NCBI RefSeq assembly: GCF_000337595.1
Contig: NZ_AOIL01000009.1
Location: 4,343-68,342, forward strand
DNA: 64,000 bases
Source: Natrialba taiwanensis DSM 12281
Lineage (GTDB): Archaea; Halobacteriota; Halobacteria; Halobacteriales; Natrialbaceae
Reading direction: 5' to 3'
Position numbers and translations under genes: made by a program. The notes under the pieces were generated by a model that worked only from the letters and a program-made list of their open reading frames with translations, was not told the origin of the DNA and searched no databases. Of this stretch, positions 17,738-27,224 are shown one piece after another; the stretch's first letter is position 1; each line of letters opens with the position of its first letter.

Positions 17738-20314
17738 ATGAAACGGAATTTGCCGTCTCGATACGCGGACGCGCTCATCTCGCGGAGCAAGCTTATAATC
17801 GTCCTGCTACTCGTCCTCACGGCAATCATCGGCGCTGGCGCGGTAGTCGGCACGAGTGCAGACGGCGAGATCGGTCGGGCAGGCATCGATTCCGAAGAAC
17901 AGGCAGCGCTCGAAGAAATTGAATCAACGTATGAAACGGATGATTCGGTGGTTACACAGATCGTCATCAAAGACGCGGATGGAGATGTCCTCACTCGCGA
18001 GTCATTACTGCAGAGCCTCCGACTCCAGCAGGAAATACGTGAGAACGAATCCATCAATACGACGCTCCAAGCGGAGTCGGGTCTCCTCGGTCTCGAGAAT
18101 ATCGTGGCGACGACGGCATACGTCGAAACTCGAACGGCAGAGAACGGGACACACGACACAACAGCCAGTCGGAACGGACGGCCACCAGCGCCGACACTCG
18201 ACCAACAGATCGAGGCGCTCAAGACGCGCTCAGACGAGGAGGTTGATGCACTACTCGCACGAGTACTCGATCCGGCTTCAACCGCCTCTGACCGCGACCC
18301 GACTCCGTTCCTGCCGTCGGACTACGAACCCGGGGAAACGAGCGCCGACGCGAGACTGACCCTTGTGTTCCAATCCGATGAAAGTGGCGGTGCTAGCGAA
18401 ACGCCCCAGGAGGCGTACGATGCGCAAGTGGCTATCGCCTCACTGGTCGACGAGCGTTTCGATGACGCGTTCGTCTTCGGACAGGGCATCATCGACGAGG
18501 CGTCCTCGCAGGCAATCGGCGACAGTTTCCTCATCATCACTCCCGTCGCACTCGTTCTCCTGCTCATCGTTCTCAGTATCGCGTACCGCGACATTGTCGA
18601 CGTGCTCATCAGCCTGTTCGGGATCGGTGTGGTGATGGTGTGGCTCCAGGGTATCCAGGGCTGGCTTGGAATCCCGTCCAGCTCGATACTTATCGCCGTT
18701 CCATTCCTACTCATTGGACTGAGTATCGACTACTCTCTCCACGTCGTCATGCGCTATCGCGAGGCGCGAACGGGGGATCTCGGTGCCGATACCGAGTCCG
18801 ATAGCCGCCGGAGTCCACCCACTGCGATGCGGGCGGGGATCGCCGGTGTCGTTGTTGCGCTGGCTGCTGCTGCGTTCACGACCGGAATTGGCTTCTTCTC
18901 GAACTATGTCAGTCCACTCGGGTCAATACAGGATTTCGCACTCCTGAGCGCCGCCGGAATCATCGCGATGTTCGTCGTCTTTGCGGCACTCGTCCCAGCC
19001 GTCAAACTCGAAGTCGAACGGCTCCTCTCTCGACTTGGCCGTGACCGCCAGAAGTCAGCTTTCGGAGTCAGCTCAGGGCCGATTCGTCGTGTGCTCTCGG
19101 GCACTGCGACCCTCTCACAACGGATACCGATCGCCGTTCTCGTCGTCTCATTGTTGATAGCTTCGGTAGGTGCCTACGGTGCGACTGGCCTGGATACGGA
19201 GTTCAACCAGGCAGACTTCCTCCCGGAGGATGCCCCAGGATGGATGGAATCGCTTCCGGAACCGTTCGCCCCAGCCGAATACGACGTCCGAGAGAATCTC
19301 GAATACTTAAGCGATAACTTCCGACAACGCGGGCAAGGGTCGGAGGCTCAGATACTGATACGCGAGAATGTGACCACGCCAGCACTGCTCACCGCGACCG
19401 ACGATACGTCTCAGTATACAAGTCGAAATGGAACGATCGCTATGCAGTCGGACGGCACGGCCACCATCGAAACACCAGCCACTGTTCTCCGTTCAGTAGC
19501 GGCCGAAAATGAGACAGTCGCCGCCGCGATCGATGCACGAGATGTGGATGGTGATGGCCTCCCAGACGAAGACATCGCGCAAGTCTACGACCTCGTGTAC
19601 GATGTCGCTCCTGACCGGGCATCAACCGTGCTCTATCAAACCGAGAATGGGTCGTATGCGACAGCCAGATTGACCGTCGGTGTTGAGACCGACGCAGCTG
19701 CCCAATCGATTGCCAGCGACGTGCGACAGGTCGCTACCGGTATCGAAGCGAATGCACCGGTAACAGCTGTTGCGACAGGTGGGCCGGTCATCACCGCTGT
19801 TGCCCAGAGCGCCCTGTTCGAGACGCTCGTCGAAGGATTTGCCGTGACGCTGGGTGTCATCCTGACGTTCCTCCTTGGACTGTACTGGTGGCGGTATCGT
19901 GCGCCGGGGCTCGCGGTCGTAGTGCTCATCCCCGTCCTTCTCGCACTCGCGTGGTTACTCGGTACGATGGCACTACTCGACATCCCGTTCAACAGTGAGA
20001 CCGTTGTCATTACTAGTTTGGCGATCGGGCTTGGCGTCGACTACAGCATCCACCTCTGTGAACGATTCGTCGACGAGCGCGAGCGCCGAGAGTCGCTTGA
20101 CGAGTCACTGGTGGCGGCAGTCACTGGGACTGGCGGTGCATTGTTGGGTAGTGCGGCGACGACGGCAGCGGGCTTTGGCGTCCTGGCACTCGCGCTCTCC
20201 CCACCGCTCCACCGATTCGGCCTTGTTACTGGGTTGAGTATCATCTTCGCGTTCGTTAGCTGTGTGACAGTGTTACCCAGTTTGCTCGTTGTTCGAGAAC
20301 GATACGTACGTTGA
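17738..20314 (+). CDS. MMPL/RND-superfamily exporter
   Basis: An 858-residue transporter with the RND repeat architecture: one N-terminal membrane helix (about 17-38), a long extracytoplasmic loop, six membrane helices (about 255-430), then a helix at about 465-485, a second large loop, and a final helix bundle (about 700-855). Both bundles contain the sterol-sensing-like pattern: LLIGLSIDYSLHVVMRY in the first half and SLAIGLGVDYSIHLCERF in the second, each with the conserved Asp that carries protons. This fits haloarchaeal MMPL proteins exporting lipids or hydrophobic compounds. Substrate unknown. It follows the HTH/DUF7521 pair by 277 bases on the same strand. Confidence 0.88.
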   Translation: MKRNLPSRYADALISRSKLIIVLLLVLTAIIGAGAVVGTSADGEIGRAGIDSEEQAALEEIESTYETDDSVVTQIVIKDADGDVLTRESLLQSLRLQQEIRENESINTTLQAESGLLGLENIVATTAYVETRTAENGTHDTTASRNGRPPAPTLDQQIEALKTRSDEEVDALLARVLDPASTASDRDPTPFLPSDYEPGETSADARLTLVFQSDESGGASETPQEAYDAQVAIASLVDERFDDAFVFGQGIIDEASSQAIGDSFLIITPVALVLLLIVLSIAYRDIVDVLISLFGIGVVMVWLQGIQGWLGIPSSSILIAVPFLLIGLSIDYSLHVVMRYREARTGDLGADTESDSRRSPPTAMRAGIAGVVVALAAAAFTTGIGFFSNYVSPLGSIQDFALLSAAGIIAMFVVFAALVPAVKLEVERLLSRLGRDRQKSAFGVSSGPIRRVLSGTATLSQRIPIAVLVVSLLIASVGAYGATGLDTEFNQADFLPEDAPGWMESLPEPFAPAEYDVRENLEYLSDNFRQRGQGSEAQILIRENVTTPALLTATDDTSQYTSRNGTIAMQSDGTATIETPATVLRSVAAENETVAAAIDARDVDGDGLPDEDIAQVYDLVYDVAPDRASTVLYQTENGSYATARLTVGVETDAAAQSIASDVRQVATGIEANAPVTAVATGGPVITAVAQSALFETLVEGFAVTLGVILTFLLGLYWWRYRAPGLAVVVLIPVLLALAWLLGTMALLDIPFNSETVVITSLAIGLGVDYSIHLCERFVDERERRESLDESLVAAVTGTGGALLGSAATTAAGFGVLALALSPPLHRFGLVTGLSIIFAFVSCVTVLPSLLVVRERYVR

Positions 20315-20818
20315 AAACAGCCTCAATATAGCCACCAAAGTGCCGTCAATTCTTTGTTGTGTTCCAGCCTGACGTCCCGAGCGTCTCCAAATCGCAACTG
20401 TTCAGGTACAGCCGAGCGACGTTTGATCACCAAACCACGACTTGCGCACGCACAATAGTTCCGCCAGCTCTGCGGTGCACATTGTTTCAGGACCCTCACC
20501 GAAGAGATGACCGAAAACGACGAACTCACCATCTGGAGCTTCGATAGCTTTGAGGTATACGAAGCCAATGAGAACGGTCTCCTCCACTACGGAGACGAGT
20601 GCGTAAGCTTGAAGCCTAGCATGACTAATTTTAGAGCAACAGACGGTAGCGCGAGTATGCAATTAGGTTAACACACGGTTTCTGTCAGTCCGTCCATACG
20701 CTGATTATGGACCTGACAACGTTGACCGGTGTCTCAGTGGGATTTCGTTCAGCGTCCCACTGTTGTACGCAGCGCTATTCGATGCAGTTCGGCAAGCGAA
20801 TTTCAATCGATAACATCC
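20315..20818. other. intergenic stretch with one small candidate gene
   Basis: About 500 bases between the RND exporter and the MFS gene. Apart from the small frame at 20507-20671, I see no recognisable gene, RNA or repeat. Confidence 0.45.
20507..20671 (+). CDS. small acidic hypothetical protein
   Basis: A 54-codon frame starting MTENDELTIWSFDSFEVYEA and ending SMQLG. The composition is acidic and haloarchaea-like, but there is no recognisable domain, no clear promoter, and the opposite strand is also open here. It may be a genuine small gene or a fragment. I do not know its function. Confidence 0.3.
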   Translation: MTENDELTIWSFDSFEVYEANENGLLHYGDECVSLKPSMTNFRATDGSASMQLG

Positions 20819-22012
20819 ATGAACATACATCTCTCTAATCCACTTGCAGACATCCAGCGATCACAAACAGTCCTCATCATCTTTGCGAGTACGCTCGTGA
20901 GTGTGATGGGCGTCTCCCTCATCAGCCCAGCACTGCCGACGATTCAGGCGGCATGGGACATCTCGGAGAGTCAAGCGAGTCTCCTCATCTCGGCATTTAC
21001 CTTGCCGGGCATCGTTCTCACGCCGTTCGTCGGACTCATCGCCGATCGCGTTGGTCGCAAGCGCGTGCTCGTCCCTTCGCTATTCTTGTTTGGCGTGAGT
21101 GGCATTGCAGTCGTGTTTGTCGACGGATTCACGACGCTTCTCGGTCTCCGCGTCGTGCAGGGAACTGCCGGCAGTGCCATCATGAGTCTCACCGTGACGT
21201 TGCTCGGTGACCTGTTTTCGGGGGAACAACGGAGTCGTCTCATCGGACTGAACGCGGCGATCCTCGCCATCGGCGCAGCTGGCTATCCCCTCCTGGGTGG
21301 CGGCCTTGCACTGCTCTCGTGGGCCGCGCCGTTCGTCTGTTTCGCACTCGGTATTGTCGTTGCCGTCGCCGGCTCTGCGGTCCTCCCTGAACCCGAGAGT
21401 AACGTGAACTCGTCCGGACTCTCGTACGTCGCTAATGCAGCGCAATCGGTTCCAACACGGGCTGCTCTCGGGTTGTATATCGCTATTTTCGGCATTTTCT
21501 TTATTCTCTATGGCGCACAGCTCACGGTCATCCCGTTCATTCTCGATGAATCCTACGGCCTTTCCTCCGGAACGATCGGGCTGTTGCTCGGACTCCCGGC
21601 GGTGACGATGGGGATGATGTCTTCACAGTCGTCCCGTCTCATTCGTCATCTCTCACCCCCGCGACTCATCACACTCGGGTTTGTGACCTACGGTATTGGT
21701 ATGACGCTTGCCGCACTCGCTCCCTCAATTGTCGTCCTTGCCAGCGCACTGTTTCTGTTCGGTATCGGACAGGGATTTGCGGAACCAATTACTGATACAG
21801 CACTGAACACTCTCGCGCCCGATGCGTTTCGTGGTGGAATTATGAGTATCCGAACGAGCGTTCTTCAGTTTGGAACGACCCTCGGCCCACCAGTGTTCGT
21901 TGCTGTCGCCTCAACTGTCGGCTACACCAATACGCTCTTCATTGCCGGTATCGCTGCCCTCGCGCTCGGTGTCTCTATTTTCGGCTTTCTCACGCTTTCA
22001 GAGACTGTGTGA
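20819..22012 (+). CDS. MFS-family efflux transporter
   Basis: A 397-residue major facilitator with 12 predicted membrane helices. The loop 2-3 signature GLIADRVGRKRVLV and the helix-4 region GLRVVQGTAGSAIMSLTV are typical of drug:H+ antiporter-type MFS proteins (motif C-like GxxxGPxxGG appears as AAGYPLLGGGL). The start ATG 20819 directly precedes a short polar N-terminus; the frame is open about 30 codons upstream without matching the family. It converges on the GNAT gene, with 83 bases between the stops. Substrate unknown. Confidence 0.85.
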   Translation: MNIHLSNPLADIQRSQTVLIIFASTLVSVMGVSLISPALPTIQAAWDISESQASLLISAFTLPGIVLTPFVGLIADRVGRKRVLVPSLFLFGVSGIAVVFVDGFTTLLGLRVVQGTAGSAIMSLTVTLLGDLFSGEQRSRLIGLNAAILAIGAAGYPLLGGGLALLSWAAPFVCFALGIVVAVAGSAVLPEPESNVNSSGLSYVANAAQSVPTRAALGLYIAIFGIFFILYGAQLTVIPFILDESYGLSSGTIGLLLGLPAVTMGMMSSQSSRLIRHLSPPRLITLGFVTYGIGMTLAALAPSIVVLASALFLFGIGQGFAEPITDTALNTLAPDAFRGGIMSIRTSVLQFGTTLGPPVFVAVASTVGYTNTLFIAGIAALALGVSIFGFLTLSETV

Positions 22013-22095
22013 TCCACTTAACTTCCTTCATGATTGGAAACTTTAGTAAACTGGTCAGTTGTCAGACTGAATAGAATGGAAGAACAATGAGTCGT

Positions 22096-23190
22096 TCAGT
22101 CAGTCACTTCCAAGAACGAGACACGCCAGTTTTCACTCGCTGTGAGTGTCCGTGGTGAAATCGGCGCCGATTCGTCGTCGCGCCACAGTGGCCGTGCTGC
22201 TAGGTACGTTGGAGTACCGACGCGTGAGAGAACTGGATTCTGGTTGCTGACGAATCCAAATCGTTCGAGCAACTCTGGAGGAAGGATACGATTTGAGACG
22301 GTTATCACGCCGGCCGCTTTGTTATCAGCGACGGCCGCCGCGAGCAGATCGGCGAACGCCTCGTGGTCCGCCGTCATCGGAAGGGTTTCCATGATCTTCA
22401 CGGCTCGACCGTTCTCCGTTCGTGTGATCAGCGCAGCGACTGGGCAGTCATCACGGTGAGCTACGTATATTGTGTGGTCGTAGTTTGGGGCGTCGAATAC
22501 CCAGTGATAGTACTGCGCTTCACGGTAGGCGTGGAACCGCTGCGGGACGTGAGACTCGTACAGCGATTCGAGGAGGTCGCCGGGAACGGATGAGTAGCGC
22601 GTCACGTCGAAGTTACTGGACTCGCTCGAGAACCGACCTCGAACAGACAGATAGGCGCGCGCGGCTACGGTAAGTGATTGCTCGAGTGGAGCGGGAACCC
22701 GTTCGGTTGTCAGCATCTCATGGGGGCGTTGCAGCCGGTAGTACATCGGAATGACGTCGATCTCGGACCAACCGAGTTTCTTTTGTGCTCCCAATGATGC
22801 AACATTAGGGAAATTAAAGAAGAACGCTGGCTCCCGGTCGAGATACTCGTCAATCGCGGCCTCCGTAATTAGGGAATACAGGCCCTGTCGACGGTGGTCA
22901 GGGTGGACTACTGCATCGACAGGTTTGAGTGCGGAAATAATCTGGTCCTTCCAGCGTACTGGAGACGGAATGTATCCCTGAACGGCAACAATCTTGCCGT
23001 TTCGCTCCGCCAATGTAATCGGAACGTGCGAGAGGTACGGGTCGTCGACGAATTTCCAGTCGAACCAGGCAGCACTCAGCCGATCCCCCCACTGCTTTTC
23101 AAACAATGACAGAATGCCATCTCGATCACCACGTTCGTACCGTCTTACATTGTAGTCACCCGCGGTCTCGTGCGACGTTTCAAGTGACAT
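22096..23190 (-). CDS. GNAT-family N-acetyltransferase
   Basis: A 364-residue acyl-CoA-dependent acetyltransferase. Residues about 14-160 hold a GNAT fold with motif A: VDAVVHPDHRRQGLYSLIT, where the R-R-Q-G-L segment binds the CoA pyrophosphate. The remaining 200 residues form an additional domain seen in longer haloarchaeal GNAT proteins, with a second GNAT-like beta pattern (IYVAHRDDCPVAALITR). The protein is cytoplasmic. It is monocistronic and convergent with the MFS gene. Substrate unknown. Confidence 0.8.
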   Translation of the reverse strand: MSLETSHETAGDYNVRRYERGDRDGILSLFEKQWGDRLSAAWFDWKFVDDPYLSHVPITLAERNGKIVAVQGYIPSPVRWKDQIISALKPVDAVVHPDHRRQGLYSLITEAAIDEYLDREPAFFFNFPNVASLGAQKKLGWSEIDVIPMYYRLQRPHEMLTTERVPAPLEQSLTVAARAYLSVRGRFSSESSNFDVTRYSSVPGDLLESLYESHVPQRFHAYREAQYYHWVFDAPNYDHTIYVAHRDDCPVAALITRTENGRAVKIMETLPMTADHEAFADLLAAAVADNKAAGVITVSNRILPPELLERFGFVSNQNPVLSRVGTPTYLAARPLWRDDESAPISPRTLTASENWRVSFLEVTD

Positions 23191-23373
23191 TTTCTTGTAA
23201 CAGACATCAGATCACTATTGGTATGATCCCCTTTCTATCGAATAGGTATTAACTACTGGAGGCCATCCAAACCGACCGAGACACGCAATACTGGAAACAT
23301 CGAAAACGACCAAATGAAGACGGAGCTATAGTAACAGTTAAAACTTTTTACTCAGATACCCATTCTGAAGGTA

Positions 23374-24374
23374 GTGGATCATCTCGACGAAATCTCTATC
23401 AAGGAATTGCAAGATGCTCTCAGCAACGTGGAGGGAAAGAAGCCGACAAAACGGCTCTTAGCGGCAATAGCGTACAAAAACGGCGTTACACAGACTGAAC
23501 TAGCCGAATGGTACGACGTTCAGCGACGCACGATCTATAGCTAGCTCAAGCGACTCGACACCGACGAGTTGCTTGAGCAGGCTGTAACTGACGATCACCG
23601 ATCTGGGAGAAAACGAAAGCTCTCAGAAAAAGAGCAACAAGAGTTCGAAGAAGCGGTTCACGACTCGCCCGAAGAAGTTGGGGTTGACGCGCCGGCGTGG
23701 ACGCCGGCGCTCGTCCAGCAGTATCTCGACGAAACCTACGGTGTAGAGTACTCAATCCCGAGTTGCCGGCGGTTGCTCAAAGAGGCGGGATTGAGTTATC
23801 AAAAACCACGCCGCACAGCCGCTGAAGCTGAGGCTAACGAACAAGAGACGTTCCACGAAGAACTCAAAAAAAGCGGCGGGAGATGGACGCCACAGTAGTC
23901 TGTATCGATCAACCCAAGAAATCCGTGCAAGTTGAGCCGCGTGCCGCGTGGTTTTCACGCGGCACGCGGCCGACCGTCGAATTATCCGGCCAACGCGATT
24001 GGACGTGTCTCTTGGGCGCGATCACCGAGGACGGTGATCGCTTTTTCTCTCGGTTCGAAGAGTACGTGACCGCCAAACATGCGAAACATTTCATTCTCGC
24101 GTTATGCAACGAGTTCGAAGATAACTTGATCGTCGTGTTGGATGGAGCGCCGTATTTCCAGGCGTCGGCCGTCACGGACCTGGCGGCCCGTGACGACCTC
24201 GCCTTCGTCACGTTACCAGCGTATTCACCGGAACTTAATCCAGTCGAAGAGTGCTGGAGACAGTTGCAATCAACTCTTAGCAACCGATTCTTCGACTCAC
24301 TTTCTGAGCTAACAACAGCGATCGATACCGCTCTTGATCAACACTCTATTCCCAAAATGAGTGGCTATTTCTAA
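23374..24374 (+). pseudogene. IS630-family transposase, nonsense and frameshift
   Basis: From GTG 23374 the frame reads DHLDEISIKELQDAL and a helix-turn-helix ending QRRTIYS, then TAG (23542-23544) where Trp is expected. It reopens with LKRLDTDELLEQAV and runs to KKSGGRW. At the seven-A run 23866-23872 the frame must shift by -1 to give KKRREMDATVVCIDQ. The DDE residues are present: Asp in VVCIDQ, Asp in VVLDGAPYF and Glu in SPELNPVEECW. A -1 slip on the A run could be programmed, but the upstream TAG makes the gene dead regardless. The ends of the protein (DQHSIPKMSGYF) are intact. Confidence 0.85.
23936..23970. repeat. perfect 15-bp inverted repeat inside the transposase gene
   Basis: The arm GCCGCGTGCCGCGTG at 23936-23950 is the exact reverse complement of 23956-23970, with a five-base loop GTTTT. 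It lies inside the coding sequence for RAAWFSRGTRP, 64 bases after the slippery A run, too far to act as a normal frameshift stimulator. Confidence 0.75.
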
Positions 24375-24490
24375 ATCTCACTATAGATAGTGCCGTCTCT
24401 GGTATCCTCGACAGCCTTGTACTTGTTCGCTGTTTGTCCGGTCAGGAACACTGGCTACTCGTTAGTGACGAGCGTCTTTGTGCCCCTCTC

Positions 24491-25795
24491 TTATCCGACG
24501 ACCATCGCCCGATCGACGACGTCCTCGCCGTAGAGTTCCTCGAGTTCTTCGTGCTGGTCGGGACGGTTCTCGTAGACGTCTTGGAACAGGGTGATAGGCG
24601 TCTGGGCTGCCTGATACGTCGCCTCGTCCCACATCCGATCATTGCTGATTTCGACCTCGACGCCGTCGACGAGTAGGGTCGCCGATCGCTCCATGGCGAT
24701 GGCACCCTTCCCGGCTTCCTTGGCCGCTTCGAACTCCTCCATCGAGTCGACGATATCGTTCAGACTCGGGATGTAGGACGTGAGATCGAGTAGTTCCTCG
24801 GTCAGTTCGTCGCCGTCGAGTTCGCGCTCGTCGCCGCCGACCAGGAGCCGGTACCGATCGTCGCCGGTCGTTTCGAGGGTTACGTCGTCGCCGTCGTAGA
24901 CGTACCGACCGTCTTCCGCGTCGAGTTCGACCTCGCGGCCGTTCACGTCGAGGAGCCAGCTGCCGGTCTTCGGCGGTAGCGGCGATTCGTTCGCCTCTTT
25001 GACCTGGCCGGGCGTCAGCGACCAGATGCCGAGCATCCCCTTCGCCTGGTTGTCGGTCATGCGTTCGTGGTAGCCCTCGATGTTGCGGATGTCGTCGTAG
25101 GGGCCGTCAATCGCGATGAGGCCGGCGGCGCTCGCGCCGCGGGACGTGTTGTGGCGGAGTTCCTCCCACGGCGGCAGCCCGCCGGTGGGGGTGATCGCGC
25201 GCATGTCCTTGGTGTAGTCGACTTCACCGTCGACGAGGAGGAACAGCCGTTCGAGGTTGTTCGACGGCTTGCCCATCTCCTCGCGGAGGTCGGCCAGCGC
25301 GAGTTCAGCCTCGGCGCTCTCGATGATGACCGACATGGCCAGGCTGCCTTCCGCGAGGCCGTGCTTGGTTTCGACGATGGTGATGAACTCGTCGGCCTTC
25401 TTCCAGTCGTCGATGTCGCCGACTTCGGGGATGACGAAGCCGTCGATGTGCTGGATTGCATCCTTCTCGGGGTCGGCGATCTCTAGGAGGTGCTCGAAGC
25501 ACTGATACCGGGTTGCGGGACTGTCCCGGTGCCAGACGATACGCGGGTGGATCTCGCCGGGAAACTCGGCGCCGTGCTCGGAAATCACGCTGATGATGTT
25601 CTCGGCCCCTTCGTCGCGCATCGAGGGTGCGGTCGCGTCCTCGTTGTCCGGCACCCAGACATCGGGTGCCTGCATGCCGCGGAGCTGGGCTGCTCGCCGA
25701 ATCATCTTCGCAGAATCGTCCTCTCCTTCCACTGCCGTCGGGGAGGTAAAGAAAGTCCTCACGAACTCCCGGTCGTGCCGTCGTTCGAGACTCAT
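24491..25795 (-). CDS. aceB: malate synthase, haloarchaeal type
   Basis: Condenses glyoxylate with acetyl-CoA to malate. The 434-residue protein belongs to the short haloarchaeal malate synthase family, related to HpcH/citrate-lyase-beta TIM barrels and not to bacterial AceB/GlcB. Barrel motifs seen are MQAPDVWVPDNEDATAPSMR near residue 36, IHPRIVWHRDSPATRYQCFE, and the substrate-site segment MSVIIESAEAELAL with the catalytic-type glutamate. The start ATG 25795 has a TATA-like box at 25821-25830. An IclR regulator lies 196 bases upstream on the same strand. No isocitrate lyase gene is in the window; glyoxylate is more likely supplied by the glycolate/hydroxyacid enzymes at 43-54 kb. Confidence 0.9.
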   Translation of the reverse strand: MSLERRHDREFVRTFFTSPTAVEGEDDSAKMIRRAAQLRGMQAPDVWVPDNEDATAPSMRDEGAENIISVISEHGAEFPGEIHPRIVWHRDSPATRYQCFEHLLEIADPEKDAIQHIDGFVIPEVGDIDDWKKADEFITIVETKHGLAEGSLAMSVIIESAEAELALADLREEMGKPSNNLERLFLLVDGEVDYTKDMRAITPTGGLPPWEELRHNTSRGASAAGLIAIDGPYDDIRNIEGYHERMTDNQAKGMLGIWSLTPGQVKEANESPLPPKTGSWLLDVNGREVELDAEDGRYVYDGDDVTLETTGDDRYRLLVGGDERELDGDELTEELLDLTSYIPSLNDIVDSMEEFEAAKEAGKGAIAMERSATLLVDGVEVEISNDRMWDEATYQAAQTPITLFQDVYENRPDQHEELEELYGEDVVDRAMVVG

Positions 25796-25820
25796 GGGTA
25801 CGGTTCCCAATAGTGTGTTC

Positions 25821-25830
25821 TAATATTAAA
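25821..25830 (-). promoter_or_regulatory. TATA-like box for aceB
   Basis: Minus-strand TTTAATATTA, about 26-35 bases before ATG 25795, in the position expected for a leaderless or short-leader haloarchaeal transcript. Confidence 0.5.
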
Positions 25831-25991
25831 GTTGTTTGGTGGATCCGACGACGGTCGAGCGAAACGGACCGAACTGGTGCGGTTCGGCTAGTCGGCTCTG
25901 ACACGTCGCCGTGAACGGACGGTACCGAGCACCGAAATTCTGAATACGAAAACGCGACAGCAGGCCGGGAACGAGCACCGCGGCCACGCCT

Positions 25992-26759
25992 TCAGACCTT
26001 GTACTTGTTGAGTTCGATCACGTTCGCCGCTCGACAGAGTTGATCGACGAACTCGTTGTTCTCCCACGTGTCGTCGATTCGTGCGGTCGGTCCCGAGATG
26101 CTGATCGCTCCGATGATGTCCGAGTCGAACCGGATCGGCGCGGCGATACAGCGCAGGCCTTCGAGGCGCTCCTCGTCGTCGACCGCGAAGCCGCGGTCCC
26201 GGGTTCGTTCTAATTCCTCGACGAGTTCGTCGCGGGACGTAATCGTCCGGGGTGTCACTTCCGGAAGGCCGTGCTGATCGACGATTTCATCGACGCGCTC
26301 CCGCGGGAGGTGCGCGAGGATCGCTTTCCCGAACGCGGTGCTGTGCATGTGGTGTTTGCAGCCGACGTACGTGTCCAGATCGACCGCTCGCTCGCCTTTC
26401 GATCGGGAGAGATAGACGCCCATTCCGTCTTCCTCGACGACGAGATGGACCAGTTCTCCGGACTCCGTTGCCAACTCCTCGACCTTCGGTTCGGCGACTT
26501 TGTAGACGTCGATCTCGCTTCGGATCTGGCCGCCGATATCGAGGAATTTGAGACTGAGACGGTAGGTTTTGGTGTTCTCGTCTTTGATCACGTATCCGTG
26601 CTCTTCGAGCGTACTGAGGTGGTTGTGGACGGCGCTTTTCCCCATCGCGAGTTCGTCTGCCAGCGTCGTCACCCGCGCTTTCTCGAGTCGGTTGAGTGTC
26701 GCGACGATTTCCAGTGATTTCTCGGTCGTTCGAACCGGATGTTTGGCCCTGTCTCCCAT
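25992..26759 (-). CDS. IclR-family transcription regulator (first)
   Basis: A 255-residue IclR regulator. The N-terminal winged helix (about residues 8-70) has VRTTEKSLEIVATLNRL and KSAVHNHLSTLEEHGYV. The C-terminal effector domain (about 75-250) has the GAF-like features LVHLVVEEDG, STAFGKAILAHLPRE and CIAAPIRFDSDIIGAISISGP. Start ATG 26759 is chosen because a TATA-like box lies 25-30 bases ahead. It is divergent from the thiolase/DUF35 operon and upstream of aceB. A palindrome at 26795-26807 is a candidate autoregulatory site. Effector unknown; likely a carboxylate or CoA-pathway intermediate. Confidence 0.9.
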   Translation of the reverse strand: MGDRAKHPVRTTEKSLEIVATLNRLEKARVTTLADELAMGKSAVHNHLSTLEEHGYVIKDENTKTYRLSLKFLDIGGQIRSEIDVYKVAEPKVEELATESGELVHLVVEEDGMGVYLSRSKGERAVDLDTYVGCKHHMHSTAFGKAILAHLPRERVDEIVDQHGLPEVTPRTITSRDELVEELERTRDRGFAVDDEERLEGLRCIAAPIRFDSDIIGAISISGPTARIDDTWENNEFVDQLCRAANVIELNKYKV

Positions 26760-26783
26760 ACAGTCTACCACTATATCTGAATC

Positions 26784-26789
26784 CATAAA
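26784..26789 (-). promoter_or_regulatory. TATA-like box for the first iclR gene
   Basis: TTTATG on the minus strand, 25-30 bases before ATG 26759. It decides the start over the ATG at 26786, which would overlap the box itself. Confidence 0.5.
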
Positions 26790-26794
26790 TGTTG

Positions 26795-26807
26795 TTCTAT
26801 CATAGAA
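26795..26807. promoter_or_regulatory. candidate IclR operator
   Basis: TTCTATCATAGAA is a 13-base palindrome (six-base arms around one base), immediately upstream of the TATA-like box of the IclR gene. The location fits autoregulation or control of the divergent thiolase operon. Confidence 0.45.
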
Positions 26808-27187
26808 AACAAATCCGCTCTCGGAACGGTTCTCTGGATGGGCGGCGTGGCGGGACGGAACCAACACCCCGTTTGACGCGGTTCCTCGGACGAGACAGTC
26901 TCAATTGCGGTGGCGAAGACGGAATTGATTCCGATATGGAGAACGACTGGGGCTGTATTTTTCCATCGATCGCTACTCGCATCCAGTCTCCGCTGGTGAC
27001 GCCGACGCGGATCAATCCGTGCCCGTTACGTCCGAGATCGCTGGCAGCGGTTCGAATCCCGGCGATACGTTCCGGTTTCACGTGTCGCGCTATCGGGTCG
27101 TTTTCACTTGCGTATCGATCTCGTCGGACGACGATGATCGACGGTCTACTCGCGATCCGGTCGTTTCGTCGGCCGCCTGGACGATAC
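26808..27187. other. divergent promoter region, no gene
   Basis: About 380 bases between the IclR gene and the thiolase gene. No protein recognised. A TATA-like CCTATATAC at 27187-27195 lies about 30 bases before the thiolase start. Confidence 0.5.
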
Positions 27188-27224
27188 CTATATACTCATG
27201 TGGTTTGTCATCAATAACTGTGTG

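Larger units (their letters stand above)
23326..24386 (+). mobile_element. IS630-family insertion sequence, inactive
   Basis: About 1.06 kb. The left end reads CTATAGTAACAGTTAAAAC and the right end, inverted, CTATAGTGAGATTTAGAAA, giving imperfect terminal repeats with TA at each outer edge as IS630 elements insert. It encloses one transposase gene that is broken. The element lies at the sharp boundary between A+T-rich DNA on the left and G+C-rich DNA on the right. The termini resemble those of the three miniature elements in the window. Confidence 0.8.

Noticed and set aside
23866-23970. Programmed -1 frameshift in the IS630 transposase (A run plus downstream hairpin)
   Set aside because: The hairpin is 64 bases downstream, far beyond normal stimulator spacing, and the upstream in-frame TAG at 23542 kills the gene anyway.
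27041-27070. tRNA T-loop-like sequence GGTTCGAATCC
   Set aside because: The flanking bases cannot form the five-base-pair T stem, and no acceptor or anticodon arm fits. No tRNA gene found in the window.
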